Origin: Casuarina equisetifolia
Lineage: Eukaryota; Streptophyta; Magnoliopsida; Fagales; Casuarinaceae
DNA length: 64,000 nt
Assembly (NCBI GenBank): GCA_028551475.1
Contig: CM052355.1
Coordinates: 18,497,543 to 18,561,542 of the forward strand
Reading direction: 5' to 3'
Position 1 is the stretch's first letter. Every line of letters starts with the position of its first letter. The notes below the pieces were generated by a model. The model saw only the letters and a list, made by a program, of their open reading frames with translations, had not been told where the DNA came from and did not search any database. A program made the position numbers and the translations under genes. Of the stretch, positions 1 through 10,050 are shown in pieces.

Positions 1-1832
1 TTGAAAGTGTAAGAACAGTTTCAACAGCTGATTTCCTCAAACGAGGATGGACAATAGCAGCTCTAGCAACAAAACCACCCATAGAGTGACCAACCAATAT
101 AACACTTTTTGGCAAAGTCCCAGAGGCTGCAGCACCTTCTGTTGCACGAACATCATAAGATGCCTTATACTGATCCAAAATCTGCAACCATATGCACACA
201 TTGCTATTGGATAAATTGAGAGACATAAACAGAAACAGAGCCTCCAAACTAAATCTATCTTGAAGCAATAAACACATGACTAAGGCAACTAACAAGTAGC
301 CGCAGTTAAGGACAAGAATTGATAGAATTATTAAGTGGCCGTACGGTCCAATGTGCTTGACTTTTGACACCGATGAAAAGAAAAGACAAAGAAAAGAAGA
401 GAGTACCCTGAAGCTATTGAAAAAAGGTTATGGTGGCCACTAAGAGTGCTTAGTTTTGTGATAAAATTTTATGCAATTAACTTATTCTGGAGTATTGTCA
501 CAATTTTCCATCTTCTTCAGTTTCGACAAACACATGTTGTTAGTCCAGTTTCAAATTTTGATGCCATTTGCCTTGACTTTTAACAAGACTTTCCTGTTGT
601 GCAGTGGTGAAAACATTTTAAACAAAAATTTGATCTACAATATCTTAAATTAGAAGGCAACAAAGATCCAGACCATTTAATCTCAGTTCATCCCAATTTC
701 CATATTTCACATGCTATTTGCGCAAATACTGTCAAAAATACTGAAAGAAATACCCTGTGAATGGCATTAACAACATAATCTGTGTGTTCTTCAAGTATTC
801 CACCATCCATTGCAGAATGTTCACCTTCAAGATCCACAGCAAACCAGTCTAGCCTGGAAGTATAACGGTTGGGTAACTGAAAGCTAGCTACATCAAAATC
901 TAATTCTCGCTCTTCAGGAGTTAAGGAGGCTTCCTGATAAAATGAACGCTCAATAGGGCCTCCTTGAAATGCCCGATCAGATTCTGCTGCCAAGGATCGT
1001 ACCTGTAAAATGTAATGAGAATAAAACAACTGACAGAATCTTGTATAGATAAACAATCTTGACAACAAAGGTACTCAGTATGAAAAAATATATTTCTCTA
1101 TCACATAATGCATTCTACATATATCCTAGACAAATTGAAGATGGATCGGGTCTAAGACTGAACAAATTAGGAATCAATTTACAAGCTCCATCACATGTTA
1201 TGATTTTGAATCTTAGTAAGTATCACAGAATAAAGAATCTGCTAAACTTTGGTGAAAATTTATATTAAATTGGGCATTATGCTGAGAAAAGATCACCAAT
1301 TCCTTTTCTGTATTATTGCAGCAGATCCTCCATCATATCTTCTGCTACAGAAGGAGATATCCATTGCTGATGCCCATTTGAATTACGTCCACCGTAGTTA
1401 GGAATACAATTCTTCTTCAATCAGTTGTTTTAGATTAGAAAAACATTCCCCAACACCTAGAATAGCTTTTAAAAGGCTAAATAACTAAGCCTTTTGAGTA
1501 CATTATAACCAAATTCAAAGAGCAAATGAGGAAGACCTTGCCTGTTTGTAGCTACCACCATTGCCGGGAATGAAAAGAACTGGAACACCACTAAGCTTCT
1601 TCAGGTGCTCCTTAAAATCGATCTTTCTCCATCCTTCATGGTACAAATACAATCCATACTTTCCTGTTGACGCACCTTCTGGTGATGAGATTGGAATGTA
1701 TGTCGGATACATGTATGTCATGATACAGCCATTTGAAATAGGTTTCAATAAGCCATACAAAGCAGCAAGACCAATCCATATGGCAACAGCAGCAACAACC
1801 ACTAGTCTAAATTTGGCTCTGAAGCCTTGCAT
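1..1832 (-). CDS. PGAP1: GPI inositol-deacylase PGAP1-like, 5' part of gene (3 exons, runs off the left edge)
   Basis: Likely an ER-membrane lipase that removes the acyl chain from the inositol of GPI anchors after attachment to protein. Coding exons are 1542-1832, 754-1002 and 1-181; the gene continues beyond position 1. The chosen start is the ATG at 1832, giving MQGFRAKFR, then a hydrophobic signal-anchor at about residues 9-29 and the segment VLFIPGNGGSYKQ. The second exon continues VRSLAAESDRAFQGG. The third carries the nucleophile motif GHSMGG at about residues 211-216, with Ser213 as the expected catalytic serine. All joins keep frame. The first intron begins with GC (1541-1540) rather than GT, because the only nearby GT would break the frame. 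The family also has a C-terminal multi-pass membrane part, which would lie outside the window. An in-frame GTG at 1850 is not used as start. In Arabidopsis the recalled counterpart is At3g27325, next to CXE11 as here. Confidence 0.9.
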
Positions 1833-2760
1833 TGTTGGATAATCTTTCACTCCTTATCCAAGTTACTTTGCATATCCTTCTGTCTGGGACAAGAACTACT
1901 GCCTAAAGGACAAAAATAAAAAAGAAAAACCAGCGATTCAGTTATACAATCTAGTCCAAAATATCAATATGTCACAATACAATCTGATCGATAAAATTCA
2001 GAAAGCACAATCTTATAGCTCATACATTACAAAATTTTCATTAATACAATAAGCTTAGGACAGAGAGATAGCAACACAAAAAGGTCGTTGTAAATCTCAT
2101 TAATACCACTTTTGTACAGCCAGAACCATTGCAACGACATATATCTTTGAAGGATCAAAAGTAAGCCTAGCAACTAATAATTGCAAGAAAGTGATAGGCC
2201 AAGCAACCAAGCAACCAAGCAACCAAGCAAGTGGTCGCTTACCAAAATCGAAGACGGACTACAAAGCATACAAACATATACACAGCCACCCAAGAGCAAA
2301 AGCGCAATCATACATTCAAACATAAATACGTCAGACGTCAGATTAAGCTCAATCTATCGGCGTCCAAGGTTCCAAACGCGCATTCACTGGTTAAAAGTCG
2401 AAATTCGAGTAGAGAAATGGTGAGCTCGAATTTTCTTTAAGTACAGAGATCTGTCGTGAACAAAGTTAGATTAACAACAGAGCAGCAGGGAATACTTGGA
2501 TTGAGTGAATGGATCTGAATCGCGTAAGTAAAATATGAAGCAATTCTCCCCCGACCGGAAAATCACGGCGAAGTTTCGGGAGATTGAGGAGGTGAAAGAC
2601 GGATCGGGGTAGAAAGAAGTCCACTGGAGTGAATATTGGTCGTCAGAGGAATGGGAAAAAGGAAAGACGAAATAAGGAGGGAAATGGATCATAGCGGGTT
2701 GGGTCGGACCGGGTCGGAATGAATCTGTGAAGGTGTTTGACGAGCAATGAAAAGAGATTC
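1833..2760 (-). other. 5' leader and promoter region of the PGAP1-like gene
   Basis: The stretch lies directly upstream of the PGAP1-like ATG. It probably holds the 5' untranslated exon or exons with an intron, since sequence near 2400-2700 is richer in G+C than the AT-rich DNA on either side. The exact leader splice sites were not resolved. A short tandem repeat of the 8-mer AAGCAACC (about 3.8 copies) occupies 2201-2230. No separate gene was recognised; the short open frames on both strands have no family resemblance. Confidence 0.4.
2201..2230. repeat. Short tandem repeat (AAGCAACC)~3.8
   Basis: Near-perfect head-to-tail copies of an 8-base unit can be read directly in the leader region of the PGAP1-like gene. 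The tract is 30 bp long and has no coding role that I can see. Confidence 0.85.
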
Positions 2761-4037
2761 AGTTTCCTTTATTTCTTTCTTTATTTATTTATTTATCTAT
2801 CTACGTTCAAACATAGATAATTTATAATTCATAGTGTAGAAGGGTTAAGGATAAGTAGCGTTGAAACTAATTAATATTTATTTATCTGGATAGAATTCCT
2901 GAGCTATGGTTTCCATAAAGAGAGACGCATTTGTTGTGCCAACTCCGCTACAATATTAGCACGTCTTAATCATAACCAACTAAGATATGCATTACCGATA
3001 TCACTGAAATTAGAATTAGGTAGCCGAAAATTGCAGTGACGCAGTTCTCAGGCCTGCCTTGAAAGGAAAGTAGGAAGTCCCACTCTGACACCAAGCCATC
3101 ATCTTTCCCTGGTTCTCAAGCACGCAATGCGACTAAAGGATGCATGCCTTCAAAGACACAGAGTAAAGCGTCTCCGGAAGTCCTACAGCCATGGCCTAGG
3201 GTCACCAGATGTACTCCCCAATTTTTATTTTTTTTCCTATGGACTCCTTCCCTGTCTGCTTCCAGTATTGGACTGGCTGGATAGATTCCGTCGTATTTGA
3301 CCAAGTAGAGACCGAATCATTGGATATTTATAATTGAAAGGGGAACTCTTATCTCCCTTCCTGGCCGAAAGCATACAAGGGGAAAAAATAAAGTTTCCTT
3401 GACGGGAGAAAAGGCAAGGTGGACTAAGAGATAAAGCGGTGGCTTTATTCAATTAAGCAACTGTCCTTGGAATTTTCACCAAATTCTTCTTAGTCTAATT
3501 GTTGTCATCCCTTTGCTAGCTGTAATCATAATTCTTTTTCATTCTGACTCACCTAAGGACAAATTGGGCATCACGGTTGGTTTCATCCGTTTGGGATCAT
3601 CTACGATGGGTTCGACCCAGTGATGTTCCCAAAAACACACACAAAAGCACGGAGAGAGGAAGGGAGGGCGAGGGACAGGGAGACAGAGAGAGAACTTAGT
3701 TCAAGTCAACTGTATTGGTATGAGAGGTAGAACATCATAATACACAGGAAAATTTTGACAAGAACGTCCAAATGTGGCGTTTGTTACCCGGAACAAAGGC
3801 CAATGCATCTCACAGGCTCGACTAAATCCTACTCAAGATAGTTTCTATATTTTACAAAAAGAACAGAAGGGGTAAGGAGTAAATATGGAACAGATAAAAA
3901 ACCCAACAAGCTACGCAATATATCAGAATCCCAACGCAATGGCGGCCAGGTGTTGATCTCTTGCTCATCTCCAAGAGAGTAAGCACAGGAAAATGACTAT
4001 CCTGCAGCAGTGTTATCTAGGATTTCTTGTATGCTAC
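2761..4037. other. Intergenic spacer plus 3' UTR of the carboxylesterase; possible organelle-like segment
   Basis: No gene is supported here. The last few hundred bases before 4038 are probably the 3' UTR of the minus-strand carboxylesterase. Roughly 3030-3470 is less AT-rich than its surroundings and has the look of plant mitochondrial non-coding DNA, but no organelle gene was recognised, so this is only a suspicion. A GA-rich stretch with several GAGAG runs lies at about 3640-3695. The short open frames at 3116-3304 and 3237-3452 on the minus strand overlap one another and resemble nothing known to me. Confidence 0.3.
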
Positions 4038-7000
4038 TTAATAGGAGAACTCATGACCTCGAAGTGAAATGTATTTCTTCACCCAGATGGCAATATCCTC
4101 AGCACAGGCCTGAGCCTGTGGGGTCTTGAGAAGCATGTCAAGGGTCGCAAATTCATGAACAGCATCCTTGTACTCAAGAACAGGAGCATCCACATTTACT
4201 TTCCGTAGCTCTTCTGAGTAAGCAATGGCCCGATCTCTCATCCAATCATGTTCTGCCACTACGGTTAATGTCGGAGGCATAAGCTTTAAAGGAGGCCCCC
4301 GTCCTGGAATAAGGGGGTTGGCAGCTATGTGATCCAGGCTAAACTCTTCCTCGGGCAAGAATAGTTTCCACGCAAGTATGCACATAGCTTTGTCATAGAA
4401 GTAGGAATTTGCCAGCTTTATCTCAGAATGTGTGGGCACATTGCCAATGAAGAAGGGGTACATCAAGACTTGTGCCACAACTTTGACTGGATCCAGTCGC
4501 TTGCCTGCCTCTACAGCTTTCCGAGCCACATAATCTGCAATATTTGCACCACAGCTCACACCAAGGAGAACACATCTGTTTCAATAAAATGAGAAGGGTT
4601 AGAGGTCTAGCGTTGCAAGTAGAGGCAAGCAGATGATGGCTTTAAACGGCTACAAGGGAAGGGATTAACGGGTTTTATTTGAAGTCAAGAAATGGAATCA
4701 CCATTAGAGCTAATTTTGTGGATGTTATTCCACCTGGCTGTACCTAAAACGAGGAAAAGACCAGGTCTGCAGAATAGCACCTAAAGCCTCCTTTTCCAGA
4801 AGAATAACTACCTTACCAGCATGCCATTTGCATTTAAAATGCATTATTAAGTATAACCCATAAGCAAAGAACCACATGGTCAAAGAGGTCAAAAACCACA
4901 CGCAGTGCAATTTGAGCAAGAGTTATACCGTCAAGTTTCCAGTTCTACTTGCAGAAAGATAGTGAGACACATAAAAATCCTTTTCCTTTTCTTTATTCAT
5001 TTTGAGTTTTGGAAGCTTAGAATGCATGCTAAGCCCACAGAAGAGCCAAAATAGTACAAAACAACTATCATAAACCACAAGGAAGAAAGATTTGGCAAAA
5101 GGCAGCAAATTGTGGATTGTACCATTCAAAAAGACAAGCAAGCCTAAATCTACCACCCTAATTATTTAAAGTACAAAGCATGAGAAACAGAAGATTCATC
5201 GATACTAAATTATTTGGCAAGGCCTTCTCTGCAGTAGTTGCCAGATATTTTAGTTTGATTAAGTTGCATTTCTTTATCTCCTATCAATTGACTATCTAAT
5301 CAATCAAAATCCAACACTTGGGAAATGCAATAGAATGTGAAAATTAAGGCCTTGGAATGTTTGGGGATTGCATCCCTCCTGTTTTGATCTATTATGATTG
5401 AAACAACAAAACTATAACTCCAAGAAAGCCAAAAAATAAATTAAGTATCTTAAAACAGACAAGAAAATTCTAAATTCTTGTTCCGCTGGCATTACAGTTT
5501 ACAACCAAACTAGACCTTCCCTGTCCTTTTTGTTTTTGTTGTTGCTTGGAAAAGGAAAAAAGAGAAGAGGAGAGGAGGGAGGGGTGGCGGCACATTGCAG
5601 AAACAATATTTTCATCTGATCTCTATAAGTAGTGTATAGTAGCTGCCAGTGGAATGATTACTGAAGTTCAAATTTGAGCAAGAGGTGAAATGAAGAATGA
5701 AGGAGCGCATCCAATAAGCTCCTAAACAGATATCAAGAAGACAGATGATCCAGTCTCCATGGGTATTGAAAAGACTGAAGTCAGTGATTATTGTAAAGTC
5801 AAATGAAAGCAAGATACTCAATTATCATGAAACAAAGCAGAAGACCAAACTCATCCTTAAAGATTGTTATGACCCTTTCATGCCACCTGCCCCAAATAAT
5901 AAGCAAGAAAAAAAATTGTTTCCACACACGCTTGGTTATCAACTTGGTAACAGAATGATTGGTCAAGAACAAAGGGGTCCCATAAAGCAACACAACCACC
6001 TACCATATGTAAGAGAAGCAACCGCAAAGTTGATGCCCAAGGAAAATACAAGGAGATATATGCAATAGTTAGTTGGATTTGCATATTTGCAATATCTGAC
6101 TATGTAAGAACTATGCCCATTTGCTTATTCACATCTTAATATCATCAATCTAGCCTGGAATATTTGTTCCAACGAGCTCTGATGGAAGAAATCAATATGA
6201 TGGAAGTAGCAATAGTATTAACCACTGAGCATTAACGTGCTATAGAGTCAGATCATAGCGCAGGGCATCCCAAATCAAGCTGAATACAAACAAATTTGAC
6301 ACTTTAGCATCATGAATATAGAGGCAAAGTTTGCTTCATTAGGAATGAATTTCAACATCAAAGAGGGAAGAATTACATATGTATTACTGATGGCCACTTT
6401 CCCAGGAATGTTGAACAGAAGAATATAATGGATTTTGATACTAATCATGTCGTTTTGAAAGGGATAATGTATATCACATACAGCTAAGTTCAGTAAACCT
6501 TTTCACAAACTACTTGTGGTTCGATACTCAGTTCTACAATATATTCTTATATATTAGTGACCTACCAATCTATTTAAAAAGCAAATATAAGTTCGTCTAA
6601 CACAATCTTTGTTAGAAACCAGGAAAGCTCCCTCCTAATAGGGCCCCTGAAACACTTGAAATCTTTCTCTCCATATTCTATCGTTGGTTACCATCTGGTG
6701 GGCAATTATACTTTACCATTTGCTTATCGAAATGAAATTGTTGAATACAAGCTTTTATAAACGGAAAAAAAAAAAACAGTAAGTACTCCTGAACGAAACC
6801 TGAACTTGTTCAAATCCCAACTATAATAATTGAACACAAGCAAAAGCACACAATATCTTCCAACTGTGCTAACCCCCACTGGTGTAGGTAGCCTAATCCA
6901 GTCACAGAATGATGCAAAAAAATCGACCCAAATGAGATATAACCACAAGGCACAATCTTAAGATCTATGCCATAAATACCAAAGAAAACCTCAGAAGTAA

Positions 7001-8491
7001 GATGCATTATTATGTCTTTAATGGAAAGATTTCCTCTTTTAAGAATGGTTTATGAAATTTTAATGCTGTGGTTCATTTAATAAACCCATGTTTATTAAAT
7101 GAACATGGGTTATTATGAAATTGAAATCTGATCATCAGCACATACGTATAAAACCATTCAAAACGTTAACTTTACATAAACAACATTAAAACTTCCTTAA
7201 CTAGCACAGTCTACCACGCCACAATTTTGAATCTGGAACTCTCAAATGCAAACCAATGATCTCCTGCCACATAGCAACACAGATCGAGACTCCACTCCAA
7301 CTTCCCAGAAACTATATCCACAACTCAATTTCTCAAGGCATATCACTAAGAAGAATTGAAACCTAATCTCGTCGGACCAAAGTTTACAGCCAGCTTAACA
7401 GAATCCATCTTCTGAAACTGAATTACTAAAGGTATGTATGACTAACAAGAATCAAATCCATCTCACGGTAAATCCATTCCACTGTCGTCGGCAAACTATA
7501 AAACTTGAGTTCACCAGTCATATTAACTTAAGAACAATGCACATATCAAAATGTAAGAATTCTTAAAAAACCAATGAGACTGAAATCGTAACCTTGAGGG
7601 ATCTCCATGGGCCGCCAACCACGGCTCTACCATCGACGCCCCAAAAGTGTCCACGATGTGCGACTTCTTAAAGTCGCCGCCGACGCCAACTCCGCCGCCG
7701 CCGGCGCGAGCATTCCCCATCGACTTACTGCACTCGGCCAAATTCGCCTGCTTCCCCAACCAATTCAACACCTTCAGGCCGTCCTCGAATGCGGCCGGGA
7801 ACCGATTCTCCGGCGCGAGCCGGTATCCCACTGCCACGACGATCACATCGCAGTGTTTCGCGATCCGCCGGCAGAATAAATCGTTGGCCGCCGACTCGTT
7901 ACTCCCACTGACCCACCCGCCACCGTGGAACTGCAACATCACCGGCAATCTCCGGCGATTGTCCGGTGACGGAGAGTACCCTCTGTACACTCCTCCGCCG
8001 CCGGAGCTCGACATTAGGTTCAAACCCTCCATCTCATTGACAGAATTGTAGGAGAAGGAGCTATTCCTTCTAGGCTCTTCCTTAGAGTTGCTAGGAAGGG
8101 TCGGTGGGCCATAGCTATTGCGACGAGGAGAAGGGTGGTAGTGCAAACTGGTAGGTCCAGAAGGATGAGGATCGGGATCGGGATCAAGTCCGGGTCGTTT
8201 GGCAGTGCGAGACTTGGGTTTGGGAGGCCTGGAGTCCGGTTCGGGCGGATTGAGAGCGGAGTCGGGGAGAAAGATCCGGATGGAGAGGGAGGTGAAGGGG
8301 TCGATGTGGATGTCTTTCGTGGCGACGCCGTCGGTGAAAGAAGGGTTGGCTGCGGCGACGGTCTCTTCCGGTCGGGAGGTGACTCCGAATGGGCTGGACT
8401 CATCGTGCGGTGACTGGATCCGGTTCTGCAAACGGTGCTTCAAGAGGAACTTGAAGAAAACGCTGTAGAGCTTCACAGCTACGCTCGGCAT
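4038..8491 (-). CDS. CXE11: Probable carboxylesterase, CXE11/CXE16 type (2 exons, 478 aa)
   Basis: This is an alpha/beta-hydrolase of the plant CXE (HSL-like) family, the family that also contains gibberellin receptors and 2-hydroxyisoflavanone dehydratase. Its natural substrate is not known to me. Coding exons are 7593-8491 and 4038-4575. The GT donor follows 7593 and the AG acceptor precedes 4575, splitting an Arg codon. The protein shows the oxyanion-hole HGGG at residues 189-192, the nucleophile elbow GVSCG at 305-309 (Ser307), the acid Asp410 in VAEHDWMRDR and the catalytic His440 in DAVHEFATL, so the triad is complete. An Arg/Pro/Ser-rich low-complexity insert at about 80-180 is typical of the CXE11/16 branch as I recall it. 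No signal peptide is seen. The single intron is long, about 3.0 kb. The leader carries a GA tract on the sense strand (8513-8551). Confidence 0.92.
4576..7592 (-). other. 3.0-kb intron of the carboxylesterase gene
   Basis: AT-rich non-coding DNA separates the two coding exons. No gene with family resemblance was found on either strand. A strong AT-rich inverted repeat lies at 7071-7104 with a second, overlapping one at 7083-7111. The open frame at 5745-6068 (+) has no recognisable motif and an ordinary intron-like composition. Confidence 0.8.
7071..7111. repeat. Two overlapping, mutually exclusive inverted repeats in an intron
   Basis: Arms 7071-7085 and 7090-7104 are a perfect 15-bp inverted repeat around the 4-base loop CCAT. 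A second inverted repeat uses arms 7083-7092 (AACCCATGTT) and 7102-7111 (AACATGGGTT) around a 9-base loop. The two share bases, so only one hairpin can form at a time. Confidence 0.8.
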
Positions 8492-8510
8492 TTCCAGAAC
8501 ACAGAACTCA

Positions 8511-8512
<2 letters not shown>

Positions 8513-8551
<39 letters not shown>
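8513..8551. repeat. CT/GA microsatellite in the carboxylesterase 5' leader
   Basis: An almost pure (TC)n run on the plus strand reads as (GA)n in the sense of the minus-strand carboxylesterase, just upstream of its ATG at 8491. CT or GA tracts in leaders are common in plant core promoters and 5' UTRs. Confidence 0.9.
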
Positions 8552-8558
<7 letters not shown>

Positions 8559-8965
8559 TTCCTTGCCGACCAGGTGTCTTTATGTGTGTGCAGATTTCAA
8601 ATTATGAAGAAATTCATCACCCAAACGTTAGTAGAAATTACAGTTCCCTTGGTTCATTTACCCGCAAACGAATCACATAGGATTAGGGTTTTGGCAAGCA
8701 GAAGATTGCTTGAATCAAGCGCTTCAATGGCGTAGTGAGGCTTGAGAGAGAGAGAGAAAGAGGTACCTCGGTGCGTGATGGGCACAAATACATGCAATCT
8801 TACGCTGTAGTTTTGGCTGTTTTCAGAATTATAAATGTTTTTCAGTTTACAATGTCTCTCCTTTTTTCCTAAATTTTTTGCGTCTGTCTGGGTTTCCGTG
8901 ATGTCTGCCAGGTGAGATTTTCCGGGGGGTGGGTGGATCCTTTTATGCGATTCATTTATTTATAT

Positions 8966-9005
8966 CCCGTCCCGTCCCGTCCCGTCCCGTCCCGTCCCGT
9001 CCCGT
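8966..9005. repeat. Pentanucleotide tandem repeat (CCCGT)8
   Basis: Eight perfect copies of CCCGT can be read directly. On the minus strand, the sense strand of the carboxylesterase, this is (ACGGG)8: runs of three G separated by two-base loops, which fits the usual pattern for a G-quadruplex. The plus strand fits an i-motif. It lies about 475-515 bp upstream of the ATG at 8491. Confidence 0.95.
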
Positions 9006-9692
9006 TCGCGACATGTTTCGCTCAGATGTCTCTCCGCTCTGGCCATAGTCACCAAAATCCAATAATGTTGCTGACATGGATTCTCCGGCTGTCTTTGGCG
9101 TTGTTTCTTTCCACTTTCTGCAATGGTTCCCGAACAATCGAGTATGAGATGAGATTCTAGATCGCAAGAAAAGAAGGTTGAAACGGAAGACTAGGTTGAC
9201 ACTCATGGAATTGGCTTGATAGAAATTTGATCAAGTCCGACACGGAGATTATATATTTGATCTCATTTGTCAAATACTATGACCATATCAGACTTGGCTG
9301 CTCCCAGATTTAGAACTTTCTAAAATGGTTAGGTATTATTACTTGTGCCGCGCTTTGGCTTCTCTTGTAACCACCCAAAATTTTAATTAATCTACTATGT
9401 TATCAGGTATGAAACAATTCTTTGTTTAAACAGGAAGAAAAGCACAGGCTACAATCCAAAGTTTAAGGATGAGGAAAGCAATTCATGCTCAATCTAGAAT
9501 GTCTACAAACTCTTCCACCTTTAATCAAGTGGAATACTATGAAAGTTTGATGATACACCTTAATAATAAATCAGAAGACTGAGCCCGCTTCCATTAAACC
9601 AAATTCACAGAAATGTCAACACGTATATGATGTCACGTCAAATTCAAGCTCTTTCTTCCGTTCTTTTTTTTTTTTTCCAAAAGAAAAACTCT

Positions 9693-9720
9693 CTTACTTT
9701 CTTACTTTCTTACTTTCTTC
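9693..9720. repeat. Short tandem repeat (CTTACTTT)~3.5
   Basis: A pyrimidine-rich 8-base unit repeats head to tail downstream of the PP2A B' coding region. It follows a T run at about 9664-9676. Confidence 0.8.
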
Positions 9721-10050
9721 CCCCTCCCGTAAGAACATCAACAGCAAACTGCCAACTATTTTACAGGCTAAGTCTTCAATACAAATGCTCCGCAGAACCC
9801 ATTTTGCTTTGTCCATCCAATTAAATATATACAGTCCAGGCGTGAAAAAATGAAACGGAGCTTCTTTGTACCCCATGCAATTGCATCCTCGAATTGGTGA
9901 CTCCAGCACCTGAAAAGCCCACAATCAAGGAGGTGAACAATCTAGCTCATAACAACTAGATTGATGTGTCACCAATTAAATCAATGAAACTCTTTATTAC
10001 CTTTATACCTATTTAAGCAACAGACCCCTCTAATGCATGCGGGAATCTTT

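Larger units (their letters stand above)
8552..10050. other. Intergenic region: carboxylesterase promoter and PP2A B' 3' UTR
   Basis: No gene is supported. The left part is the upstream region of the minus-strand carboxylesterase, with a pentanucleotide tract at 8966-9005. The right part, about 9700-10050, is probably the 3' UTR of the PP2A B' gene. A (CTTACTTT)~3.5 tract lies at 9693-9720 just after a T-rich run. The open frames that cross the pentanucleotide tract are products of the repeat. Confidence 0.5.

Noticed and set aside
1830-1850. GTG at 1850 as start of the PGAP1-like protein
   Set aside because: Nuclear genes rarely start at GTG, and the ATG at 1832 gives the family-like N-terminus MQGFRAKFR.
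7607-8468. Several long open frames on the plus strand (e.g. 7647-8051, 8135-8413)
   Set aside because: They are antisense shadows of the G+C-rich first exon of the carboxylesterase.
8912-9206. Repeat-containing frames (TGRDGTGRDG on the minus strand)
   Set aside because: These are products of the (CCCGT)8 tract, with no conserved flanking protein sequence.
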